This document shows positions 11,833-24,061 of a stretch of 64,000 nucleotides of DNA, piece after piece (the first letter of the stretch is position 1; each line of letters opens with the position of its first letter). The notes below the pieces were generated by a model. That model made no database searches, was not told the origin of the DNA, and saw only the letters and a list, made by a program, of their open reading frames with translations. Source of the DNA: Henckelia pumila (Eukaryota > Streptophyta > Magnoliopsida > Lamiales > Gesneriaceae); the NCBI RefSeq assembly GCF_033568475.1, contig NC_133123.1, positions 63,371,522-63,435,521 on the forward strand, written 5' to 3'. The position numbers and the translations under genes were made by a program.

Positions 11833-11929
11833 TTTTTTGCATATAATTCTTTGTTCCAAAATAAGCATTAAAACATGAGATATAAGCACAGAGAACTTTA
11901 GATATAAGTATAAAACCTTCAGATCTAAG

Positions 11930-12180
11930 CACAAAACAACCCATATTGAGTACAAGAATTAAATATTAAAATAATCAAGTTTTGTGGTCCTTAGGGAGTG
12001 CAAAGAAAAAATCTTTAAGGAAGGGAGTTGGAAGAAAGAAAGGTTTGGGTTTGAGGATTTATTCATAATTGACTCTTATTTGAATACATTTGAGGAGCAT
12101 TAATATTTTTTAAAAAAAAATAAAATAAAATTTGACAAAAGATTAGTACTCCAAATTTTCCACTAAAAGTCTAAAACTCT
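11930..12180 (-). repeat. Right arm of inverted repeat bracketing the viral insert
   Basis: The reverse complement of this segment aligns with 4080-4320 over most of its length, with indels. The best block is around 11985-12066. It lies upstream of the primer-binding site, where the distal viral leader would be expected, so it could be viral or host sequence. Confidence 0.55.
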
Positions 12181-14160
12181 CACTCGAACTTAAGCCAACC
12201 TATACCTAGTTCCAAAAGCTAGTATAGGCTGTATAGCTACCCGCAAACATAAATGGATTTATTTTAAAAATAATTTTTTATATATTTATATATCATAAAT
12301 TTAAAAGTTATTATTATTATTACACATTTTTAAGTAGAAATAAAAAATTCTAGATGAAAAAAAAACATATTAATCAATAAGTCATAAAGCTTTATTTTCA
12401 ATCTCCATGATGAGCCCGACCGATCGAGCTCAGGAAATCAATTTACAATCTATATATTAATTAATTAATTAATATTAATAAAACAAAACTTTTGAGCTGG
12501 GTTAGGTGAGCTCCCTCAATTCAATATTTTGAACCCAATCAACTTCAACCCAATCTTTAATTCCTTGAAAAATTTACAAAAGTAGCCCTATAAATTAATT
12601 GGCTTGTTATAGCATGTAGTCTCCAGTAGTCAAACCGATCTGCCGGTTCGTTCGAGACACTTGTCCCCCTCTAAATTTATTTTATATAATTTCTTTATTT
12701 TTTTTAATTTTTTACCCTCATTTGACCACCGTAATTTTCTAAAAATTAATTCAATATTTATTTTCAATTATAAAATTAAATAATAAAAATATATCTCTAA
12801 ATTAAATTTGTTTTTTATAATCTTTGTAACTAGTTGGAAAATTTTCGCTTTGTTATTAATGTCTTGCTTTACAGAAAACATCATATGTTTAATTCCTCTT
12901 ATATTTTTGGTTTATCTTGTAAAAAATTTCACTTCGCTTACGATTAAGATTAATAATATTATAAATATATTAGAAAATTGAGATAATGAACTATAAACTA
13001 ATATTTACTTTTTCCTAAGATGAATTCATAATTTAATGATCTACGTTAAACAAATTAAATACTTTCATTAAACTATTAACATGTAAAAAAATTATCAAAA
13101 ATAAACATGAACTAACCGAAAAGTAGTGGCATACAAATTACAATTTTAAGTTTTTTTTTATAAAAAAATTATGAATCTTTGAATATTAACCAATTTAAAA
13201 TTTAAGATGCATAGTTTGTAGCTTATGAAAAAAGCTTATAAAACATCGAAAATACTTAAAATTTTCATTTTAAAAAAATGTATATTGTTGTCAAAATTGA
13301 AAACAAAGGTTCAAAATTGAGAAATGGGTTTGCAAGTGGGTGAAAAGGTGAACGAACAAAAATAAACAAATGAATAAGAAATTATGAAATAAATTAAAAG
13401 GTGGGACACATGTCAAAACATAAATATCTTAGGACATTGCTCTTATGTCAGGGTCGAACTAACCGATCTTCGTCCATTAATACTTTCTTCTCATTCTAGT
13501 CATTTTTTTATCGGAGTGCTAAAATGGTGCTGACCACACATGACAGTGTCCACCATAAATGTCTCCAATCTCCGAGTGTTGGCATGTCAGTAACATCCAA
13601 TGACGCGACATCATTGTCGTTAAAACAAAAGTAAACGCTAAAACAGACCAAATTTACGAGACGATTTTTACAGTATTCCTTAATTTTTCTTACCTAGAAC
13701 GAGGACATATATTATATATTTTAAAAAAAATGAATTTGTCTCGAGTCATTCGCAGTTTTAAAGAAGATGTCATGTCCCTACCTGATCTCTTTTTTTAAAA
13801 ATGAGAACTTGTTGAAATATTTAATCCAACATTTTTGACTAAAACACCAAAAACACTGAAACACAAACGCAGATTCGTAGAAGCCCAACAAATGGCAACT
13901 ATTTCAGCTCACCAACCACCAATACACATTACGTACTGAGCAACAAGAATACTTCAAATCTCTCAGGTTAATTTGTTACCACCAAATTCAGGTCAACCTA
14001 CTGCTATACATATTACCAAGTAATAATATCTACTTTCGAAGACTTGGTTTTTTTTTTAAAAAAAAAATAAAAATAATTTAATAATATATGATATCTCAAC
14101 TATGTTGTTGCGTGGCAAGAACCCCACGCTGATTCTTTCGGCAGTTGGCCTGGCTTAGCT
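12181..14160. other. AT-rich intergenic DNA upstream of the MFS gene
   Basis: No coding frame is seen. A likely transposon remnant is bounded by inverted ends: gacacttgtccccct near 12655-12670 and its imperfect reverse complement aggtgggacacatgtc near 13400-13416. Flanking inverted words (ccgatct...ggttcg / cgaac...ccgatc) extend this outward to about 12635 and 13470. The interior is poly-A/T rich. Confidence 0.5.
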
Positions 14161-14161
14161 G

Positions 14162-14170
14162 TATATATAA
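14162..14170 (+). promoter_or_regulatory. TATA box of the MFS transporter gene
   Basis: TATATATAA lies about 175 bp upstream of the ATG at 14345, followed by a C-rich stretch and a pyrimidine-rich presumed leader. This is the usual plant core-promoter layout. Confidence 0.5.
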
Positions 14171-14344
14171 TCCCCCCAATTCATTCAAACTCTTCAAACA
14201 TTTATCTTGTTTTCTCCATTTTGTTTATATAATTCAGTACAAACCAAATTAAAAAAAAAGGTGTTTTCTTTAATTCTCTCCATTTTCCATTCTTCAATTC
14301 TGTACGTGCACAGAAGCAGATTTGAATCAATATATCCAATTAGA

Positions 14345-17300
14345 ATGGACAACTGGAAGAATTTGATCCACCTATTCGTGTCTATATTTCTGTCGTATTT
14401 CGCGTCTTTGTTGGTGAATCCCACGATCGCGGACGTCACGCTCGGGGCGGTTTGCCCCGGAGAAGATGAATGCTCCCTCGCCATTTATCTCACAGGCTTC
14501 CAGCAGGCGGTATGTTCATTATATTTAAATATTTGTCTCTGTGTGTGTGTGTGTTTTTTTTTTTTTTGCATGAATATGTTATATATACTGTTGAGTGTGT
14601 ATGTATTTTAAACACATATATATAGACACACATGTAGTACTGCTCATTATAGTTTAGATCATATAGGCAACTACCATGGATAACAGCTGACGTGGCACCA
14701 TGTATATCCAATAAGTGATTGTCACGTCAGTTGTTGCTCACGTAGTTGTCCATGATAGTTGGCTATGTGATCAAAACTACTGCTCATTATATATGTATGC
14801 TTAAAATGTTCGAACGGCCGGCGCCTGTATTTGCTCCTCTAGTTCTTTTATGTACGTGCTTGTGTGTACGCTCACGCACCATATTTTGATCGGATATTTT
14901 ATCATATGTTTTATGATAAAATAGGTTCAAAATATCAAAGTTTTGATATATATTTTTGTTATTAGAACTCTTCAAGTGAGTAATTTGATTATGATCCTAT
15001 CAATAATTACGGGGTTCAAAAATTGGCTATGGATATCGTGTATGGGCGGATAAGAAAAACATTGTCCTATAATTATATATTATATTATCATGAAGTGGGT
15101 GTGTATATGTCAACTAATTTTGACTGGGTCTGCATATGTTTTATGATGATTGTTAAAATTAAAAAAAAAATGATAATTCATTTATTAGGAAATTCCACTT
15201 GATTGTCACTAAATAACAAATCAAATACTCAATCATTAATATATTTTACCATATACATGCTTACAAGTTATTATGTATTTCGTATCATTGAACCCTTCAA
15301 ATCTTGTACATAGTCAAATATAAATATAATATAAATAAATAAATAAATATGACAATAAAAAGATAAATTTGTTTTAAATCCTTGAAGTGAAACTTAAGTG
15401 TGTATTCGATCTCTGTCAAAAAAAATATTTATTTGCTCTCAATGATCCACATAAAAATATTTTTACACTCCTATATGTTTTTTCACATTTGAAAATCGAT
15501 ATAAAACAATGAAATATGATATTAATATATTATATCGTACTAATATGCGATATTTAAGGTTCATATCTTTTACTAATTTTAAATAAATTTAAATTTGAGG
15601 CCCCAAATCTTTGACTTAAAGCCTAGCCCAGGAACTGTAAATCCATAATAAACAAAGCCCATTGTAGAGAACAAAATTTTTCACAGAGAAAAAAAAAAAA
15701 AAAAAAAAAGAAAGAAATACAAACAAACAAACAAAACAACTTCAGCGAAAGTGGAAGTGATGATTGGAGGAACGATGAGCAAAATTCGAATTTTAGAAAC
15801 AGAAACTCGTTCGATTCGAAGTAATGCTTTCATTTTTGGATGGTTATGAATCATATAATCTTATTGAAGTTAACGGTTTTGTGTAATTTGTAATGCAGAT
15901 TGGAGGATTAGGTTCTGTGATTTTGACGCCGCTGATTGGGAATTTATCCGATGTCTATGGTCGGAAAAGTTTGCTCACGATCCCCATGATTCTCTCCACT
16001 ATTCCTTTCTGTGCGTGATTTCGATTCTTTCCATGTCTTTTTTTTCCGCACTGATTCAGCTCGTGAAGTCAATTTTTCGATAGTTGTATCTTTTGGCGTA
16101 GTTTTTACTCAAAATTTTGATTCGTAAATGTGCAGCGATATTGGCGGTGAAGAGAAATACTGAATTCTTCTATGTATACTATGCTTTGAGGACCATAACA
16201 TCCATGGTTTGCGACGGAGGCGTTATTTGCCTTTCTCTCGGTTATGTGGTAATTGTTACGGATATTTCTCTGTTTTTCCATTGCAAGAGCAAAATTACGA
16301 ATCGAGTTGCGAGCGGATTTACCTGATAATGTTTATACTCAAGAGAGTTACATGATATTTCAGGCGGATAACGTATCGGAGGGGAAGCGTGTCTCTGCTT
16401 TTGGAATGTTTTCTGGTGTAATATCTGCTGCAACAGTTTTCGGAACATTAGCCGCTCGATTACTTCCGACTGCTCAAATTTTTCAGGTCTCTCTTCTCTC
16501 TTTGTTTGCATATTGAGTTGATTTTTGTTCAATTGAATGTGCCATCCCATTTTGGGCAAAATCAAAGATATATGAATTGAACTAAACTTCCGATTGCATC
16601 ACCATTCAGGTAGCAGCAGTTTCATCTGTAGCTGCAGTTGTGTACATGAGAATTTTTCTCAAGGACACCACTCATGATATTGAACCTCTGGAGGAACCAA
16701 TCTTGAAGCCAGGGAATGAAAAAAGTGAAGCTGTTAATGAAGCATTGGAAAACACAGAGACCATCAAGAAAATATCTTTGCCAAAGCATATAATTCGCTT
16801 GTTGAGTAGCAGGTAATGTTACATTTCAGATTTTTGCAATCCTCTTGAATGTGAAGAATCTGAAGATAGTGTTTTTTAATGGATTTCTCTTTGTTATTGG
16901 TTTGATGAAATGTTAATCATGACTGGTTATAATCTGTGATCCTCATATTGCAGTGTTACATTTTCGCTAGCATCATTTGTTGCTTTCTTCAATAGCCTGG
17001 CAGAGGCAGGGATTCAAGCTTTCTTGATGGTACTCTCTTTCTCTACATTCATGTGACATAAGATCGTTGGTTACATGTGCTGATAATTTGTAGTTATATG
17101 ATGTAAAATGTCTTTGTTCAGTGCTTACATTGTTGTTACCTTTCTTTACTGCAGTATTTCTTGAAGGCACGTTTCCACTTCAACAAAGACCAATTCGCTG
17201 ATATATGGCTCATTACCTACATTACAGCAACCATATCAAATGTAATTTCAAATCGCCAATTTTTAATATGTTATGTCATAATTGTTGGTGTTTCCTCATC

Positions 17301-18300
17301 AAATTTTAAGTGGTACTTGTTAGATGCACTGGATTTGTTTTGCTCACGAATTCTTGAAACTCGTGCAGATGGTCTTGATGCCCATTTTGGGCTCACTCCT
17401 TGGAGAGGAGACACTGCTTTGTTTAGGACTTTTCGCTGGATTTGTTAATGTAACCACACCTTCCAACTTCTAAGCCCTCTATTTATTTGCAATAAATATG
17501 TGGTAGCAAAATAACATTTTGGTTTCTGGTTTTGTGCAGATGCTACTGGACAGCATAGCTTGGGCACCATGGGTAAGCTATTTGGTGCCATCTACAATTT
17601 TATTTATGAATTTGAGTTAGCTGGACTTATGTGGTTCAGAACCGTGGCATCGTTCTCATCATTAAATTTCACAATCTGCAGGTACCTTATGCTTCTGCTT
17701 TATTGGGCCTCCTCCTTAGCCTTGCAAGTCCTAGCGTGAGTTACTCATAATACATTATCAATCACTCTGTTTTCACTGTTATGGTAACTTATTGCTGATT
17801 AAAAGAATTGTTTCTCAAACTCACAGATAAGATGCATTATTTCAAAACAAGTCGGACCCTATGAACAGGGTATCGCTCAAGGATGCATTTTGGGCATAGC
17901 AGCATTAGCCAACGTCGCATCTCCATTAATTTTCAGTCCTCTTTCAGGTGATTCTTGAAACAATACTTACTTTCTTATTCTCGAATTCATGTAGGTAGAA
18001 GGCTGTAAACACCTATCTCAAACTAACATTTTAAACGTGTTCTTCTAACTCCAGCATTATTCTTGTCCGACTCCGCTCCATTTAATTTCCCTGGTTTCAG
18101 CATTTTTTGCGTTGGTCTTTCTTGGGTAAGCACGAATCTTTGCCTCAAATTTGCAACAAAAAATCTGAAAATTTTATTTAAATGCTAATAATATGCTATT
18201 ATGTTATAATGTGCAGTTCATCGGTTTCCTTTTGAGTACAATGGTCAAGATTCTCCCAGTTTTGTCAAGACGACGGAATCAGCCATGCACATTGGCCTAA
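14345..18300 (+). CDS. MFS transporter, tetracycline-resistance/HIAT1-like (13 exons)
   Basis: The exons are 14345-14509, 15899-16010, 16136-16248, 16364-16486, 16610-16812, 16954-17029, 17155-17241, 17369-17449, 17540-17572, 17682-17735, 17827-17947, 18055-18125 and 18217-18300. All introns are GT-AG and the joined frame is 440 codons plus TAA. The product is a multi-pass membrane protein. The conserved MFS loop motif GNLSDVYGRK follows the second predicted helix, and an ECSLAIYLTGFQQ block follows the first, as in plant 'hippocampus abundant transcript-like' proteins (the Arabidopsis MEE15 family). A hydrophilic central loop near codons 185-235 separates the two halves. The substrate is unknown. 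The 440-residue length is normal for the family. Intron 1 is unusually long (1389 bp) and carries a MITE. Confidence 0.9.
14652..14778. mobile_element. Foldback MITE in intron 1, flanked by direct repeats
   Basis: The two halves are imperfect inverted copies: gatcatataggcaactaccat on the left, pairing with atagttggctatgtgatc on the right. A 13-bp direct repeat, actgctcattata, flanks the element at 14639-14651 and 14779-14791. A long target duplication with a hairpin body suggests a Mutator-like MITE. The sequence has no coding capacity. Confidence 0.75.
15680..15830 (+). promoter_or_regulatory. Possible internal leader or alternative promoter in MFS intron 1
   Basis: A long purine tract (about 15690-15718) is followed by an acaaacaaacaaa stretch, an ATG-containing open stretch and a gtaatg donor-like site (about 15821). 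This looks like a transcribed 5' exon just upstream of exon 2. Splicing it to exon 2 at 15899 would not keep the transporter frame from its ATGs, so any role would be as an untranslated leader. Confidence 0.25.
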
Positions 18301-18916
18301 GTACTACTATACGTTTGACTCGTATTCGTCGTGCATTTCGCCAGGGCTCGTGAAGTTAGTGTCAATTTGTATATGATAATTCCATTTATTTATGTTGAGA
18401 AGAATGTGTAAATATTATATGGCATACGCTGTATGATTCTGCATTTGTTGTTTTACAAGAAAATTTGGCAATTAATAAAATTTATTTATCTTGATTATCC
18501 TTATTTCTTCGTCTACTCTTTCGAATAAGATTTTTACTCGGTTCACAACGAAGACATAAATAATATGACATTGGTTACGTGACTATTTATCCAAAGTTTG
18601 CCCAAATTAAAACATTGATAATTTTGAGAATATATTTAACAGAAATATCTTGTAAAACGATCTCACATATAATCCATATAGATATTAGTATCTCAAAATT
18701 GAGTGTCTCAGTTTTTGGATTTTTTTTGAAACGTTATCTCATTTAACAAATATTAAAAATAATAAAGAAATGGTTTGGCCTACAATTTTCAACAAGAGTA
18801 TAATTTTATAATTCCAAAATTTTAAAAAATAAAGTGTTCTTCTAATTGGGGATCTCAAAACGTCGTGTGAGTGGACGTAATATTTTATTTTGATTAAAGA
18901 ACAGTTGACATAAGGG
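18301..18916. other. Intergenic region between MFS and PPR-SMR genes
   Basis: The first 150 bp is the presumed 3' UTR of the MFS gene. A diverged remnant of the GAGACGGTCTCA-type MITE family lies around 18645-18735 (aaacgatctcacatataatcc ... acgttatctcat). The rest is the putative promoter of the next gene. Confidence 0.5.
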
Positions 18917-20357
18917 ATGATAATCGGCGGTGGCGGGTTTCCGCCGTCAGCGCCACCAGTTCCCAGTCGTTTCCGCCTCCGGAGGTGCCTATTTCGGCCG
19001 GTAGCATGCACGCTAACGAAACAAGGTGAGCACTTGCTCTCGGCCCTCGCCATCGCCGAAGATCCGGCAGCCACCATTGGCTTACTCCGCAAATTCGTCG
19101 CCTCTTCTTCCAAGCACGTGGCACTCAACACCCTCTCCCATCTCCTCTCACCCTCCAACTCCCACTCCCGCCTCCGTATTCTTGCTTTTCCTGTAAGTAG
19201 TATCCGTGACTCTTTACCTAAGTTTTGGTAAATTTTTAGGACAAAAATTTATTGTTTTAATGCAAATGTAGCTGTACTCGATAATTAGACAAGAAACATG
19301 GTTCATCTGGAATGCTAAGCTGGTGGCGGATTTGATTGCTTCTCTATACAAGCAAGAAAGGTTCGGTGAAGCAGAAAATTTATTCTCTGAAACAGTTTTG
19401 AAGCTGAGGTTTAAGGAGAGGGATCTTTGTATGTTTTATTGTAATTTAGTAGCATCTCATGCTAAGCACAAGTCCATTGAGGGATTTCTTGATTTATGCG
19501 CAGAATTAAGTCAGCTTGTGTTTCAATCATCTTCTGTATACATTAAGCAGAGAGGGTATGAGTCGATGATAGGGGGATTTTGTGAAATGGGATTTCCAGA
19601 TGGAGCTGAGAATTTGATTCAAGAAATGAGAGAAATGGGCTTAAAGCCATCTGGTTTTGAGTTGAGATCTCTTGTGTATGGCTATGGACAAACGGGAAAT
19701 CTTGAAGATATGAAGCGATGTGTGGTTCAGATGGAGGATGGTGGTTTTGATGTGGACACAGTTTGCTGTAACATGGTGCTTTCATCATTTGGAGCTCAAA
19801 ATAAGCTTTCTGATATGCTCTCATGGTTGAAGAAAATGAGAGGTTCGAGCGTCATTTCATCAATTAGAACTTATAATTCTGCTCTAAATTCATGTCCAAG
19901 CCTTCTCTTATTGCTTAGAGATTTGAAAAATGTACCTCTGTCAATCAACGAGTTGGTGGGTAGTTTGAATGAAGACGAGGCTGATTTGATTCTTGAATTG
20001 GCGAAATCATCAGTTCTTGATCAGGCTATGGAGTGGGGATCTTCTGAGTTGAAGCTTGATTTGCACGGAATGCATTTGAGCACCGCGTATTTGATGATGC
20101 TACAGTGGTTTGATGAGCTAAAACAGAGGTTTTATGCTGGAAATTATGGGACTCCAACTGAAATACTTGTGGTTTGTGGGTCCGGAAAGCATAGTTCTAA
20201 AAGAGGAGAATCACCTGTGAAAGGATTGATAAAGGAAATGATGATTAGAATGAAATGCCCGTTGAGGATTGATAGGAAGAACACTGGGTGTTTCATCACC
20301 AAAGGAAAAGTATTCAAGGATTGGTTATGTCGTGACGATTCCAACATGATTCCTTGA
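18917..20357 (+). CDS. Pentatricopeptide repeat protein with C-terminal SMR domain
   Basis: There are two exons, 18917-19192 and 19272-20357, joined in phase 0 (GTAAGT donor, GTAG acceptor), for 453 codons. An in-frame TAA six bases upstream fixes the ATG at 18917. The Arg/Ser/Pro-rich, acid-poor N-terminus looks like an organelle, probably plastid, transit peptide. Residues about 110-290 form degenerate helical PPR repeats (for example EMREMGLKPSGFELRSLVYG). Residues about 350-447 form a small-MutS-related (SMR) domain with LDLHGMHLSTA at its start and the CGSGKHS glycine motif. PPR-SMR proteins act in organelle RNA processing or gene expression. The SMR domain can have nuclease activity, but the LDxH motif is only partly present here. 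It resembles, from memory, Arabidopsis At2g17033. Confidence 0.88.
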
Positions 20358-20578
20358 TCCTCTCAAAGTATTAACAGCAAATATTTAACACTTTGTAGTT
20401 TACTATGCGGTGTAAATGGTGTACGAAAATAACAGAGAGGCAAAAATGATCATCTTATTCAATTTCTGTTGCAAAAGCAAGCAATCATCATTCTCATTCC
20501 TGAAATATGCATTATTCTACAATTTGAAAACTCTACAAAATTTTCCTATCTGCTATTATTGCTGCGATTCAAAAAGAT
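20358..20578. other. Shared 3' region of convergent PPR-SMR and MSL genes
   Basis: Only 221 bp separates the two convergent stop codons, so the 3' UTRs probably abut or overlap. No separate terminator or gene is visible. Confidence 0.7.
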
Positions 20579-23500
20579 TCAGTTGACTGGAGGTGGGGGC
20601 CATGTTGAAGGGATCCTGCTGGAGTTAAGAGGAGGCATTGCTCGAATGTTGATGTCGACTGGATACAGACGGTACTGTATGTCGAACTCTTTGAAAATCT
20701 TGACCATCTCTTCCACGAAAATGGCTCGTCTCTTCCACCTTTCTCCCATATCCTGGTGGTTCATTCGGTGTCTCATCCATACCGAGAGTTTCAATCTATG
20801 CAGGTCTTCAAGATTCATCAATACTACTGATGGTGAAGGGTACCAGTGTTCACTTTTGTTCTCAATGTAACTGCGTTATTTGCAAAATAGAGGTAAATGT
20901 TGGAATTCGGATACCGTATAACAGAGTTTGAAATACGTTCACTGTATTACTATTTATTTAAAAATTCAACAGTAAGCAATTGCATAACAAAGAAATGCGA
21001 AGCGTGCAAACAGTTTTAGGGAGTTCTTGAAATTTCATGAGCCAATAATAAAGCATGAAACAGTATATACCTTGTTATTCTTTGCTTTATCACAGCAATC
21101 TTCTCTAGTGGTGTGGCCATATGGACGATAAAATCGACGGAATCACCCATATCTGGACTGCGGTAGTAATTGCTTATTGGCTTTGTTGCAAGAGTTACAT
21201 TCGGATATAATATCTTTTGATTGTCGTATCTCAAGAAAACCGTAGTCAAGATGTTCATTTCTTCCACAATCATCTGAAACATTCGAAAATGAGGTGAATT
21301 TTCCAGTAAGCAAGTGGAACAAAAAAGTTATCTGATCTGTCATCTTTTTTGTGTTACCTGAACTCCATCAATCTCGCATCGATCACCTACATCGAAAGGA
21401 TGCATAACGAATACGAATATGACAGCTTCAAAGACCGTCTTGCAAGTGTTTCCGAATACAAATGCCACAACCACGATCTGGGAACTTATGAATAGCAGAA
21501 ACTTGCTCGTCGCGATTTCAAGAATCACGAGGCAGATCACGAGGATGACAATGCCGACTATGACATTCACCATCTGATGTAGCTTGTTAACTGCTGTTTT
21601 TGTGTCGTTTAGCGTCAGGGCGAGAGCTTTTCGTTCCCGGAAGGCATTGACCTGCATAAATCCGGCATGATCATCATAAAACTGACGCAAGTTTATTCAG
21701 TTTTCATCATGAAATATTCTGGAACAACGTCCATATATGAATTTTTTTTTTTACAGCAGATCTACTTTTAGTCATGTGTTATTCGTACCACCCAACTTTT
21801 CAAGGATGCTTTGCTGATTTTTTCACTTTCAGTTGATCCTTCAATCACATTCAAGGTCTTCAAAGCCTCTTCTTCCCGCAAGAAACGCATCAGATCTATA
21901 GGGTTGATGAACCTGCACAATATATATAAATGAAGTGCTTGAATCTTTGAATAACAAGCTGGCAAAATTATGTTAAGACCACGCTCGAATAATACTAGCA
22001 GCTTAATATATGAAATACCAGTGGTTACAATCATATGAAAAGTGTATAGCTATTAGAATTGTTGCTAAAACAACAATGTAGAATCAGCCATGTAAACAGA
22101 GAGAGAGAAGTGTGTAAGACTCACTTGGCACCAGGCTTAGCCACATTTCGAAAAATTTTCCGGGCTGCAACTTTAGCTTCATATTCGCTCTTGATCTGTG
22201 TGGCAGCTTCGTCCCCTTGAGAACTATCGAACACTTGTTCATCCAAAGTGGAGATAACCCCATGCTTCACAGTATTCATCAATCTTTTCATATTCCAAGC
22301 AGAAACATTCTTGTTATTCAATTTATGAAGTTTATCAATTGACAGACCTTTATCTTCTTTGTTTTTAGGTGTATGCCCAGAAATCTTGAAGCTCACTCCC
22401 TTTAACTGTTTCGGGGGCAGCCCCCCCGGTGAGTTACTTGTGAACTTCTCACTCTTTAGAGGTAGAAAAGATGGTGTTCTAAGCTCGGGTGGAAGAGTCG
22501 CCCCTGCATTTTGAAGCCTCGAAACCTCAGCCATAGTTCGCTCTTCTTCCTCCTGGAGAGACTGTATCTCTATCAAGGGAGGGCCAGATAATGTCTCAAT
22601 CACATACTGATTGAACAGCGTTTCTTGGATGCGATCGAAGAATGTGCTGACGTGAAATGAAGAAGCAAGAACTTTTACCATAAGGGTCTTCACCAGCCAC
22701 AGCATAGTACCCACCAGCATACATATCATCAACTTGTTAACATACCGAAGAAACTCATTGTTCCCCTCAATCTTCTGATCGAGCATGTAATGCCAAGAAA
22801 TGAGAACCAACCCCAACCAGATGCAGTTCTGAACAGCCTTTCGGATCCCGTAAACGAAATACAAAACCCTTTTACGCATGAAAAAGTTTCTCTCAACAAA
22901 GAAGACCGCTACCCTAATCCCCCAACCAGACACCAGTCTCCCACATATCAAAACAAAAACCAGCATCTCCCATTTCCACAGACTCAATCCCCTGAATTTC
23001 TTTCTCTTCCACTTCGAAATGACAAGAGTACATACCAAAGCCGTGACGATAAGAATAAGACTGATCCATTGTGCTATTGTCAATGCATCAAATTTAGCCT
23101 TCTTGTAGTCATCAGGAAGATCTTCATCAAACAAGGGGTCATCCTCTTCATCATCCCTCGGCATCGTGATCATCCCGGAAGCTCTCCCTAGAATCCCAGA
23201 TCGGATTGGGCCTGATCTGACGACACCGGACCTTCTATCGGGTATCTCAGGCGGGTCCATCAACCTAGACTTAGTCTTCATCCTGCCTAGCTTAGTAACT
23301 TTCCTCTGAAATGAGGTGCACCTCAATACCTGACTCTCATCACCGTTTTCAAAATTATTCGCCACATTCGTCGATCGTCTCCTGTTAGCCCTTCTGTGAT
23401 CTAGATTATCATCCTCATCAGAAGAGGATCCATCGTTTCTTCTTGAACTTTCTTGTTCATCAGGGCCTATATCAACCACATTAATACCTCCAGAGTCTTG

Positions 23501-24061
23501 ATAATCCTGGAAAGAAACTCTGAGCTCCTTTGAAGTCGGATAGCTACTATAATCATCAAACCTGTTATTCTGAGACTGATCCTTAAAAGAACCGCAATTA
23601 AGAGGGAATGCTGTATTATTAGTTTGATTATCACGGCGAAGCTCATCCATTTCCAAATCCATGTCCAGGGAAGTTTCCACTCCCGCAGCCTTCTGTTTAT
23701 TCAAGAACTGGCCGATCAGCTTCAGTGGAGGCTCCTCACAAAAAGAGACTCCTCCTTTCTGCATGGCGCCGTCCCCACCTTCACCCCAGAATTCCAGGCT
23801 CGATTCCCGCCAAATGTTCTTGTTAACGGGGCCTGTGGCTGCGGCTGGTCGATCACTGCCGCCGTCGATTTTAACGATGAATTCTGAAGATCCCCCCGCC
23901 ATGCGGTGGTGGGCGGCGGAGTCGGATGATTCCCGGCGGTGATCCGACAAAATGGGCTGATTCTCGAATCTGGCTTCGTCTTCTGTGGCGCTGCCTGCAG
24001 AAATCCTTCTGCCATGCTTGCGGGATTTGAATGAATTCTTGAAAGACGAAGAAAAGTCCAT
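20579..24061 (-). CDS. MscS-like mechanosensitive ion channel (MSL), five exons
   Basis: The minus-strand exons are 24061-22125, 21912-21789, 21651-21358, 21273-21071 and 20870-20579. All introns are GT-AG and the phases agree, giving 949 codons plus TGA. The long hydrophilic, Ser/Asp-rich N-terminus (about 325 residues) is cytosolic. Four hydrophobic helices follow in exon 1, starting near TIAQWISLILIVTALVC. Exon 3 carries the last two helices, with the MscS pore helix and the HPFDVGDRCEIDG beta-domain. Exons 4 and 5 complete the C-terminal cytosolic domain. This is the plasma-membrane MSL4-10 class, which opens an anion-preferring pore under membrane tension. The start is ATG 24061; the GTG just upstream is not used. 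Its stop faces the PPR-SMR stop across 221 bp. Confidence 0.92.

Larger units (their letters stand above)
4600..11840 (-). mobile_element. Endogenous pararetrovirus (Caulimoviridae-like), near full length
   Basis: Read on the minus strand, the order is: tRNA-Met primer-binding site, non-coding leader, small coiled-coil ORF, coat protein with a zinc knuckle, movement protein, protease-RT-RNase H, a last ORF, then a TATA promoter. The roughly 7.2 kb length fits one viral genome unit. There is no integrase, as expected for plant pararetroviruses, which integrate passively. Coat protein before movement protein, each as a separate ORF, is closer to my recollection of cavemo- and solendoviruses than to caulimo- or badnaviruses. 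Five in-frame stops and no frameshift were found, so this is a defective fossil. The low-coordinate boundary is uncertain by a few hundred bases. Confidence 0.88.

Noticed and set aside
15899..16010. Idea that the MFS gene starts at an ATG in the intron-1 leader (about 15762).
   Set aside because: Frames from ATGs there do not join exon 2 in the transporter frame, whereas exon 1 at 14345 joins in phase 0 and matches the family N-terminus.
18739..19158. 139-codon minus-strand frame.
   Set aside because: Lies opposite exon 1 of the PPR-SMR gene and its promoter, with no recognisable domain. It is a GC-driven shadow.
23624..24015. Several frames of 87-97 codons near the MSL start.
   Set aside because: Shadows of MSL exon 1, which is a continuous 645-codon coding exon.
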